From Candidatus Aenigmatarchaeota archaeon (GTDB lineage: Archaea; Aenigmatarchaeota; Aenigmatarchaeia; PWEA01; JACQIF01), in NCBI GenBank assembly GCA_016198635.1, contig JACQIF010000004.1, positions 1 to 12,197 on the forward strand: a stretch of DNA of 12,197 bases, written 5' to 3'. The position numbers were made by a program, and so were the translations under genes. Positions 6,553 to 12,197 of the stretch are shown piece after piece (positions within the stretch are counted from its first letter, which is position 1; the number at the start of each line of letters is the position of its first letter). Under the pieces are notes generated by a model. That model was not told the origin of the DNA. It made no database searches and saw nothing but the letters and a program-made list of their open reading frames with translations.

Positions 6553-7475
6553 TCCCTTGACCCCCGCTCTTTGCGCAGGCGTTCGTTAACATCGTGAACG
6601 GCCGTTAGCACAGTAGGTTCGACGCCGATGCCCTTGGATAACGCTATCAGAGCTTTCAGGTCCTTGGGCAAGCATTTTCCACCGAAGGCCTTGCCGGCAA
6701 TGGTACCGTAGAAGCCTATGCGCGGGTCGCGCCCCACCTCCAGCGCAACAGATTTCGGGTCGATGCCGAGACGCTCGCATACGGCATATATCTCGTTCCA
6801 GTAGGATATGCGCGTCGCGAGCGCGCAGTTGCTGGCGTATTTTATCATCTCTGACGTGCGGTAGTCGGTGCGCATGACAGGCGGCTTACGCGTGAATGAT
6901 TCTGTGAGTAGTGCGAGCACCGCGTCGCCTGCGCGTGCGTCAGGCCCTTCGCCTATGACGAGCCTCGGTTCCTTGTCCGGCGTCACGGTGAACGCTTCTT
7001 CCACCGAGGGTCCAAGATGGGCTTTAAGCTCTGTTAGCCACGATCCTGCTATCTCTGTCAGGAACTCCGGCGTGAACACGACGCCGAACTCTTTGTGTGC
7101 GCTCTTTCCAGAGCGCTTTTCGAGCATTGGAATTATGAGCTTTTCCGTTGTCGTAGGCACCATCGTCGACTTGAAAGCGAAGACGTGGTATCCTTTCTTT
7201 TCCTTCAGAATGTCGCCGCTCTTCGTTGCGACGTCAAGAAGGTGCGCCGGGTCCATGTCCAGTGCACCAGCCATGGTGTTAGTCGGAACGGCTACAATTG
7301 AGAGGTCCGTGTTTAGCAGCGCGTGGCGAAGGTCCGTGGTTGCGTCGTGGCCTGCGGCGCGCAGCTCTTCGATGCGCTTCTCGCTCACGTCATAAAATGT
7401 TACTTGATGGCGTTTCGCCAGGAACTCTCCCATGCGGCCACCGACTATACCAGAGCCTATGATGCTGACTCGCAT
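6549..7475 (-). CDS. Short UDP-glucose/GDP-mannose 6-dehydrogenase family protein lacking the C-terminal domain
   Basis: Family members oxidise the C6 alcohol of a nucleotide hexose to the uronic acid with two NAD+. This protein has the NAD-binding GSGIVG (7-12), STMVPTTT (103-110), TPEFLTE (135-141), Lys212 and Asn216 in EMIKYASN, and catalytic Cys268 in FGGKCLPKD, so the first two domains and active site look intact. It ends at 308 residues, just after the central helix, whereas usual members run to about 400-450 and carry a C-terminal nucleotide-binding domain. The stop lies only 64 bases before the galE-like start, so no missing domain follows. The ATG at 7475 is chosen because a TATA octamer lies 23 bases upstream and the family begins at MRVSIIGSG; the longer upstream frame crosses the promoter. 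Substrate is uncertain. Confidence 0.85.
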   Translation of the reverse strand: MRVSIIGSGIVGGRMGEFLAKRHQVTFYDVSEKRIEELRAAGHDATTDLRHALLNTDLSIVAVPTNTMAGALDMDPAHLLDVATKSGDILKEKKGYHVFAFKSTMVPTTTEKLIIPMLEKRSGKSAHKEFGVVFTPEFLTEIAGSWLTELKAHLGPSVEEAFTVTPDKEPRLVIGEGPDARAGDAVLALLTESFTRKPPVMRTDYRTSEMIKYASNCALATRISYWNEIYAVCERLGIDPKSVALEVGRDPRIGFYGTIAGKAFGGKCLPKDLKALIALSKGIGVEPTVLTAVHDVNERLRKERGSRE

Positions 7476-7497
7476 GCTTACGGGCCGTGCGCGCGTC

Positions 7498-7505
7498 TTT
7501 ATAAA
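7498..7505 (-). promoter_or_regulatory. TATA box of the short dehydrogenase gene
   Basis: TTTATAAA (self-complementary) lies with its near edge 23 bases before the ATG at 7475, consistent with a leaderless mRNA. The palindrome at 7527-7544 begins after exactly 21 bases upstream, the same gap as at the galE-like promoter. Confidence 0.68.
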
Positions 7506-7506
7506 G

Positions 7507-7544
7507 ATTACATGTGGTAATAAGTAGTAATATACGAGTATTAC
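7507..7544. promoter_or_regulatory. Putative operator: palindrome plus extra half-sites in the divergent promoter
   Basis: The main site, GTAATATACGAGTATTAC (7527-7544), has the GTAATA-N6-TATTAC form shared with 6535-6552. Further half-sites lie beside it: ATTAC at 7507-7511 and GTAATA at 7517-7522, each about one helical turn apart. The main site covers the TATA octamer of the RHH fusion gene (7528-7535). Tandem half-sites of this kind are typical targets of RHH dimers. Predicted outcome: autorepression of the RHH gene and regulation of the divergent dehydrogenase gene. Confidence 0.55.
7528..7535 (+). promoter_or_regulatory. TATA box of the RHH-nucleotidyltransferase gene
   Basis: TAATATAC has its near edge 22 bases before the ATG at 7557, which again fits a leaderless transcript. 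It lies within the palindromic site at 7527-7544. Confidence 0.55.
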
Positions 7545-7556
7545 GAATGTGATGTT

Positions 7557-8396
7557 ATGACAAAAATAAGGCTTTCGATATCCATAGATCGCAGCGTAGC
7601 GGCGCGCATAGATGCTCTCGTGGACGGCGTAACGACAAAGAGCCGCAGCGAGGCCATCGAGCGTGTGCTGCGCGAGCAGCTCAAGGACCGCAAAACCGCT
7701 GTCATATTGGCAGGTGGCGAACCGTCGTCGCTGCTCGTACGAGGCCTCAACGTCTACCGCCCCCTTGTGAATATCGGCGAACGTACGCTCGTTGAAGACC
7801 AGGTGCTGAAGGCACGGGCCGCCGGTTTCCATAATTTCGTTGTGGTTGGCCACCCGAATGTTATCTCAAAAATATACGAGGTCATAGGCAACGGCAAGCG
7901 CCATGACGTCTCTGTGGTCTATGTTGAGGAAAATGACCCGAAAGGAAACGCCAAGACGCTGGAAAAGATAAAGGAACACGTGCGCACAGACTTCCTGCTG
8001 ATACCATGCGATCACTACTTTGATTTTGACCTCAAGAATATCTACGAGTTCCATGTGAAGAATCAGGGCGCCGCCACGTTCGGCGTTCACAACCTCACGA
8101 GCTTTGAGTATGCGAAGACGTCAGTTCTCGTTATGGAAGGGATGCACATCATAGACTACGAGGAGAGGCCGACGAAGCCGAAGACGCATCTGGTCTCGAC
8201 GTTCATAGGGTACCTCAAACCAGAGATTTTCGATTATATTGCGCCGGGCAACGTTCGTTGGGTGCTGCAGGAGCACGTCTTCCCGCGTCTCGCAAAGGAA
8301 CGCAAGCTGTTCGGTTACCCTGTTTCAGGCAACTGGGTTAACGTCCATACGCGCGAGGACGTGGAGCTCGTACGAACTCTGGCGAAACAGCGCTAA
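7557..8396 (+). CDS. Ribbon-helix-helix domain fused to a degenerate sugar nucleotidyltransferase domain; putative regulator
   Basis: Residues 1-43 form a CopG/MetJ-type ribbon-helix-helix DNA-binding domain: strand KIRLSISID (3-11), helix SVAARIDALVDG (13-24), then KSRSEAIERVLREQL (28-42). Residues 47-275 are a nucleotidyltransferase fold (AVILAGG at 48-54, LLIPCDHYFDFD at 147-158, STFIGYL at 214-220). The catalytic signature is altered. Where active enzymes have GxGTR and PKP, this has EPSS and YRP (Arg to Ser58, Lys to Arg68), and the second metal Asp of the usual W-x-D-I-G-T block is Asn262 in NWVNVHTRED. This suggests a domain that binds a nucleotide or sugar nucleotide without efficient catalysis. 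It is divergent from the dehydrogenase gene, with a matching palindrome at its own promoter and at the galE-like operon. Alternatively it is an active enzyme with a dimerising RHH domain. Its end overlaps the convergent reductase gene by 4 bases. Confidence 0.85.
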   Translation: MTKIRLSISIDRSVAARIDALVDGVTTKSRSEAIERVLREQLKDRKTAVILAGGEPSSLLVRGLNVYRPLVNIGERTLVEDQVLKARAAGFHNFVVVGHPNVISKIYEVIGNGKRHDVSVVYVEENDPKGNAKTLEKIKEHVRTDFLLIPCDHYFDFDLKNIYEFHVKNQGAATFGVHNLTSFEYAKTSVLVMEGMHIIDYEERPTKPKTHLVSTFIGYLKPEIFDYIAPGNVRWVLQEHVFPRLAKERKLFGYPVSGNWVNVHTREDVELVRTLAKQR

Positions 8397-9445
8397 CGTC
8401 GCTTGACGGCCTTTACGAGCGTAGTGGGCATGTCCATGTGCATCTTTTCTGCATCAAGTTTCGATGCAAAGTATATCAGCGGCTCGAGCAGTGGCGTGGA
8501 GTAGACTCCTTTGACTGCCGCGCCCAGTTTTATCTCCTTGCCAAGCTCGCGCCGCCACGCTCGCTCGTACGCTTCGAGAGTCTGCGGCTTTTCCACATTT
8601 ACGGCTTCAGACGCAATCTTCGCGCACGTCATGCCGTATACTATTCCGCCGCCTGTGAAAGGCTTTACCTGCGATGCCGCGTCGCCGCATAGGAACACGC
8701 GCCCCTTCGAGACGCGCGGCAGCAGCCCGTACGGAATCAGGCCGGCGTGGAACGCCGTTGGTCGTACGCCCTGTTCTTTCAGCAGCTTTTCGAAGTAGTA
8801 CTTGGCGCTGCCTTTCTCGACAGCCAGTCCATACTCAACGCTGGCGCCGCGCGGTATGCGCCATGCGAAGAACTTCGGTATGTCAAACCAGAGCTCAACG
8901 AAGTCTCGCTCGTCACGCTCGTCCGTATAACAGAAAACGCCGTGCAGCATCTTCGGGTCTTTGAGTCCCATGCCGTGGCGCACGGCCGACGCAGGCCCGT
9001 CGCATCCGGCCAGCATCTTTGTTCGCACAGTCGTTTTCTCTTTTGTTTGTGTGTTGTATATCTCCACATCTACGTAGTCTTTGTGTTGCGTGAACGTCGT
9101 AAGCCTCGAGTTGAGCCACGTCTCTGCTCCTGCTTGCGTCGCCAGCGAATGCACGTAACGGTCTAACGCGTCACGGCACAGTACGTACGAAACGACATCC
9201 TTTTTCCTGAACTCATAGGAGCGTTTGCCAACATGAAGAACGCCAGCGCGTATCTTGTTCTCTATTATCTTTTCGTTGTATGGTATGACGTCCCATATCT
9301 TTGTGGATACATGGCCCGAACATGCAACAGGACGCCCGACGACGTCGTGTTCTTCCAGCACAAGCACATGCGCCCCCTTCTTCACAAAGCGCCACGCGAG
9401 CTGCGAGCCTGCGGGCCCGGCGCCTGTGATAACAAGGTCGTACGT
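8393..9445 (-). CDS. Geranylgeranyl reductase family FAD-dependent oxidoreductase (start codon unclear)
   Basis: Members reduce isoprenoid double bonds, in archaea saturating the geranylgeranyl chains of membrane lipids or polyprenols. Evidence: the FAD-binding YDLVITGAGPAGSQLA at the N-terminus, GRPVACSGHVS, AGCDGPASAVRHGMGL, the FFAWRIPRG block, and GDAASQVKPFTGGGIVYGM, which is characteristic of the family. The in-frame TAA upstream leaves no ATG, GTG or TTG before the FAD motif. The first standard candidate, GTG at 9385, would delete the dinucleotide-binding loop. I start at ACG 9445 (in place of the expected M in MYDLVI), giving 350 residues, but a rare start codon, sequencing error or recent mutation are all possible. 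A TATA-like element at 9474-9483 lies about 30 bases upstream. Confidence 0.85.
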   Translation of the reverse strand, partial: TYDLVITGAGPAGSQLAWRFVKKGAHVLVLEEHDVVGRPVACSGHVSTKIWDVIPYNEKIIENKIRAGVLHVGKRSYEFRKKDVVSYVLCRDALDRYVHSLATQAGAETWLNSRLTTFTQHKDYVDVEIYNTQTKEKTTVRTKMLAGCDGPASAVRHGMGLKDPKMLHGVFCYTDERDERDFVELWFDIPKFFAWRIPRGASVEYGLAVEKGSAKYYFEKLLKEQGVRPTAFHAGLIPYGLLPRVSKGRVFLCGDAASQVKPFTGGGIVYGMTCAKIASEAVNVEKPQTLEAYERAWRRELGKEIKLGAAVKGVYSTPLLEPLIYFASKLDAEKMHMDMPTTLVKAVKRR

Positions 9446-9473
9446 AGAATCCCCGGATTCGTACGTCTGCGGC

Positions 9474-9483
9474 TTTTATATAT
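9474..9483. promoter_or_regulatory. Shared TATA-like element between the reductase gene and secF
   Basis: TTTTATATAT reads as a TATA-type sequence on both strands and is the only such element in the 70-base divergent gap. For secF the near edge is about 34 bases before the ATG, implying a leader of roughly 10-12 bases. For the reductase the predicted start is near 9450, about 5 bases before the ACG at 9445. Confidence 0.5.
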
Positions 9484-9516
9484 GTTGCCCTTCTCGTTTC
9501 CTCACGGGGCTATCCG

Positions 9517-10374
9517 ATGAATTTAAGCGGGACGTACGCACGTGCCAACTACAAACACCTCATGCTCATACCGCTGGCCATCCTGCTGCTCTCCGTTGGC
9601 GTCCTTGTTTACACTCACCAGACGACGGGCGAGTGGTTCAAGCGCTCCGTGGAGCTTCGAGGCGGGACAGAGATAACGGTCGCGACGGGCGGTCCTTCAG
9701 ACGTCTCCGCGTTGCAGTCTGCCCTCGAAAAGCGTTTTGGTGACGCAAGCGTGCGTGAACTGGGGGGTGCAGGAGGCCGCGGCCTTCTTGTCTCCGTCGG
9801 CGATGTGGATCCTCGGGATGTCGTAGGCGTGATAAAAGAGAGTACGGACGTTATAGACTTCTCATACCAGCGCGTCGGTCCAGCCCTCGGCGAGTCGTTC
9901 TGGAAACAGAGCAGGCTGGCGTTCATCACTGCCTTCTTTTTCATGGCAGTCGTCGTATTCCTCGCGTTCAGAACGTTCGTTCCTTCCGTTGCCGTCATAC
10001 AGGCAGCCGTTACCGATGTCCTGGCTACGCTGGCAGCGATGCAGCTGCTTAACATAGAGATGTCGCTGTTCACTTTCGGCGCCGTCATGCTTATCATAGG
10101 GTACTCTGTCGATACGGACATCTTGCTGACCACTCGCATGCTAAGGCGCGACGGAGACCTCATAGAGCGTATCATGAGCTCAGTGAAGACCGGGCTGACA
10201 ATGACTGCGACAGCGCTGGTAGCGCTCTTGGCGCTGTATGCGACGGCCAGCACGCCGGCGTTGCGCGACTTCTCGATGGTCCTGATAGTTGCCCTGCTGG
10301 CTGACGTGCCTGCAACATACTTCATGAACGCGGGCCTCCTGCGCATGTGGCTAGAAAGGAGGAATAGCCGATGA
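9517..10374 (+). CDS. secF: Protein translocase subunit SecF
   Basis: An inner-membrane RND-type accessory of the Sec translocon that acts with SecD to aid release and folding of exported proteins on the outer face of the membrane. The 285 residues contain TM1 (about 15-33), an external domain with the ELRGGTEIT motif (46-54), then TM2-TM6 (about 134-151, 155-178, 183-205, 225-245, 250-275). The TM4 motif GYSVDTDILLTTRML (195-209) is characteristic of archaeal SecF. It precedes secD and overlaps it by four bases (ATGA), the archaeal order, reversed from bacterial secD-secF. A weak GGGG lies eight bases before the ATG. Confidence 0.95.
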   Translation: MNLSGTYARANYKHLMLIPLAILLLSVGVLVYTHQTTGEWFKRSVELRGGTEITVATGGPSDVSALQSALEKRFGDASVRELGGAGGRGLLVSVGDVDPRDVVGVIKESTDVIDFSYQRVGPALGESFWKQSRLAFITAFFFMAVVVFLAFRTFVPSVAVIQAAVTDVLATLAAMQLLNIEMSLFTFGAVMLIIGYSVDTDILLTTRMLRRDGDLIERIMSSVKTGLTMTATALVALLALYATASTPALRDFSMVLIVALLADVPATYFMNAGLLRMWLERRNSR

Positions 10375-12050
10375 TTAAGAGACTTTTGAAGGGATGGCGT
10401 TTCTGGTTATTTGCGATAGTTTTTATGATGAGCGTCCTGTCCATAGGATACAGCCCTGGCAAGGCAGGCGTTGTCGTATCCTCTGTTGACGCTTCGTCTC
10501 CCCTGGCACCGTTTCTCCAGGCGGGTGAGCCGCTGTATGCGATAAACGAAGTTCCTGTCAAGACGCCCGGGGACGTGGAGCGCTGGAAGGACTACACTGG
10601 AGTGATGCGGGTAGTGCATAAAAACGGCCTGAATCTCGTCAACATCGAAAAGCCCGGCCTTGGCATCGAGGTGTCTCCTGCGCCTTCAACCAAACTGTCC
10701 CTAGGGATGGACCTCATAGGAGGCACGCGCGTTCTTCTCCAGCCGCAGTATGCCGAAGGCACGACACAAGAAGAACAATCGGCGATGGCAGACCAGATAA
10801 TAACGACTTTGCAGACCCGGACCAACGTCTACGGGCTGCGCGAACTCCCCATACGTCAAGTGCGCGACGTCAGCGGCACCACATACGTTCAGATAGAAAC
10901 TGCAGGCGCGACCCTTGCCGATATCGAGAATCTTCTGCACAAGCAAGGTAAGTTCGAAGGCTTCATTCCTCGGGAAGTTGTGTGGCTCAACGACACGTCT
11001 ACGGGCATCATTAATGTCAACGGCAAAAAGTTCAGCATACGTAAAGTTTCGAACACCTCGATAGAGTTCGGCGGCTCGACGTTCACGAACAACGAGACCC
11101 TTGACATAGGCAACCTTACCTTCGAGGTGCGCAACGTTACTGCCATTTCTGCGACACTTGCTGCGCACGTCTTCGACAGCAGCGACATAAAGTTCGTCCA
11201 CACCTCCAGCGCAAACTCCTACGTCTTGCAGAGCGGCGGAGGCTGGGAGTTCGTCTTCGGAATCATAACCAGTGACTTTGGCGCGCAGAAGTTCGCTGCG
11301 GCTACGGCAGACCTCGATGAGATACGCACTCCGGGGAGCTCCGACTGCTACCTTAGCGAAAAGATAGAGCTGTATCTTGACCGCATCCTGGTAAGCGACC
11401 TGAACATTGCCTGCTCGCTGCGCGGTGAAGTGGTGAACTCCGTGCAGATAACAGGCGGTTCGTCGACAGAGGAAGGGGCGCGCCAGGAGATGCGCCAGCT
11501 GCAGACTGTCCTCAAATCAGGTTCCTTGCCGGTCCCCTTGGAGACCGTGCGCGTGGACACAGTATCGCCTACACTGGGACGCGCTTTCCTTTCATCCGTC
11601 ACTGTAGCAGGCTTGGTCGCTTTCGTAGGAGTCGTTTCCATCGTATATCTGCGCTACAGGCGTTTGGATATTGTGATGCCTATGTTGTTCATCGCGCTCT
11701 CGGAGATAATCATAATTTTGGGGGTCGCAGCCGCAATCAGGTGGACTATAGACCTGTCAGCTATCGCAGGCATAATAGCTTCGATCGGTACGGGCGTCAA
11801 CGACCAGATAGTCGTTGCTGACGAAGCTCTAAGTAAGGAGCGCTATAATACAAAGGAGCGCATCAGGCGCGCGTTCTTCATCGTCTTCGGCGCGGCCGCG
11901 ACTATCATCGCGGCGATGGTGCCGCTGGCGTTCATCGGCATAGGCGTTATGAGAGGATTTGCCGTGACGACGATAATCGGCGTGCTCGTCGGAATTCTCG
12001 TGACGAGACCGCTGTACGGGAAGATCGTTGAGATAATGGTGAAAGAGTAA
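10371..12050 (+). CDS. secD: Protein translocase subunit SecD
   Basis: Partner of SecF in the Sec accessory complex. The 559 residues show TM1 (about 11-28), a PDZ-like stretch (about 30-90), and the family motif SLGMDLIGGTRVLLQP (110-125). A large external domain follows, then five C-terminal helices beginning near TLGRAFLSSVTVAGLV. The TM motif reads GTGVNDQIVVADE (473-485); from memory, archaeal SecD usually has two Asp here (VDD), so Asn477 replaces the first while Asp478 is kept. It starts by ATGA overlap with secF, indicating translational coupling. T-rich runs follow the stop. Confidence 0.95.
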   Translation: MIKRLLKGWRFWLFAIVFMMSVLSIGYSPGKAGVVVSSVDASSPLAPFLQAGEPLYAINEVPVKTPGDVERWKDYTGVMRVVHKNGLNLVNIEKPGLGIEVSPAPSTKLSLGMDLIGGTRVLLQPQYAEGTTQEEQSAMADQIITTLQTRTNVYGLRELPIRQVRDVSGTTYVQIETAGATLADIENLLHKQGKFEGFIPREVVWLNDTSTGIINVNGKKFSIRKVSNTSIEFGGSTFTNNETLDIGNLTFEVRNVTAISATLAAHVFDSSDIKFVHTSSANSYVLQSGGGWEFVFGIITSDFGAQKFAAATADLDEIRTPGSSDCYLSEKIELYLDRILVSDLNIACSLRGEVVNSVQITGGSSTEEGARQEMRQLQTVLKSGSLPVPLETVRVDTVSPTLGRAFLSSVTVAGLVAFVGVVSIVYLRYRRLDIVMPMLFIALSEIIIILGVAAAIRWTIDLSAIAGIIASIGTGVNDQIVVADEALSKERYNTKERIRRAFFIVFGAAATIIAAMVPLAFIGIGVMRGFAVTTIIGVLVGILVTRPLYGKIVEIMVKE

Positions 12051-12056
12051 ACGCCC

Positions 12057-12064
12057 TTCTTTTT
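12057..12064 (+). terminator. Poly-T termination signal after secD
   Basis: TTCTTTTT begins seven bases after the secD stop, and a second, similar run TTCTTTTTT lies at 12089-12097. Archaeal RNA polymerase stops at such U-tracts without requiring a hairpin. Together they would separate secFD from the convergent tRNA gene. Confidence 0.5.
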
Positions 12065-12099
12065 AATGCCATTCCAAATTCTCCTCCGTTCTTTTTTGA

Positions 12100-12187
12100 T
12101 GGCGCGGAGGGTGGGATTCGAACCCACGTTGCCTTTCGGCAACCACCTTCTCAGAGTGGCGCAATCGCCAGTCTATGCGACCTCCGC
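12100..12187 (-). tRNA. tRNA-Leu(GAG), CCA encoded
   Basis: A complete class II cloverleaf on the minus strand. Acceptor GCGGAGG/CCTCCGC pairs perfectly. The D stem is GCA/TGC, with loop TAGACTGGCGAT. The anticodon stem CCACT/GGTGG closes loop CTGAGAA, so with U33 the anticodon is GAG, reading CUC/CUU. The long variable arm is TTGCCGAAAGGCAAC, and the T arm is GTGGG/CCCAC with TTCGAAT. The 3' CCA is encoded (12100-12102). The discriminator (12103) is G rather than the A usual for archaeal leucine tRNAs. No intron is visible. Confidence 0.88.
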
Positions 12188-12197
12188 ACCACATATA

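Noticed and set aside
7476..7853. N-terminal extension of the short dehydrogenase to an upstream start at 7853
   Set aside because: The extension runs through the divergent promoter and the RHH coding region, adds no family-like sequence, and the family start at 7475 has a well-placed TATA box.
9615..10346. Long open frame (about 243 codons) on the minus strand across secF
   Set aside because: It is fully antisense to a clearly conserved secF and its composition (Thr/Ser/Arg-rich, no motif) is that of a codon-bias shadow.

Overview
The window reads as archaeal chromosome. Six gene starts (gmd, dpm1, galE-like, ugd-like, the ribbon-helix-helix (RHH)/nucleotidyltransferase gene, and approximately the reductase) have an A/T octamer of TATA-box type just upstream. 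In five of them the near edge of the octamer lies 22-23 bases before the start codon, which is the geometry of leaderless archaeal transcripts. The protein content agrees: a geranylgeranyl-reductase-family flavoprotein, SecF followed by SecD in the archaeal order, a dolichol-phosphate-mannose-synthase-like glycosyltransferase, and a tRNA with encoded CCA. Lineage cannot be fixed from the sequence; a small-genome (DPANN-like) archaeon is possible but unproven.

Layout. Bases 1-775 are gene-poor: the 3' end of an unidentified gene, two doubtful small ORFs, and at least ten perfect short hairpins, several back to back, including a 26-base palindromic repeat present twice. Bases 776-2586 hold a divergent pair, gmd (minus) and dpm1 (plus). 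Bases 2573-6484 are a minus-strand four-gene operon: GalE-like epimerase, sugar-1-phosphate nucleotidyltransferase, then two CDP-paratose-2-epimerase-like SDR enzymes. Bases 6549-7475 hold a short nucleotide-sugar 6-dehydrogenase, divergent from 7557-8396, a ribbon-helix-helix DNA-binding domain fused to a degenerate nucleotidyltransferase domain. Then come a reductase of the geranylgeranyl reductase family (minus), secF-secD (plus) and a tRNA-Leu(GAG) (minus).

How it fits together. Most of the window makes activated sugars (GDP-4-keto-6-deoxymannose, UDP-hexoses, possibly a uronic acid and an unusual epimerised sugar) and transfers sugar to a lipid carrier, which suggests cell-surface glycan or protein glycosylation. 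The reductase (isoprenoid saturation) and SecDF (protein export) are neighbouring envelope functions.

Most interesting point. The RHH-nucleotidyltransferase fusion has lost several catalytic signature residues and looks like a regulator that could sense a sugar nucleotide. An 18-bp palindrome of form GTAATA-N6-TATTAC occurs twice: over this gene's own TATA box (7527-7544) and upstream of the galE-like operon (6535-6552). In both cases it lies exactly 21 bases upstream of the TATA octamer of a sugar-nucleotide gene (ugd and galE). This suggests a self-repressing regulator acting on the sugar-nucleotide genes. It is inference from sequence and has not been tested.
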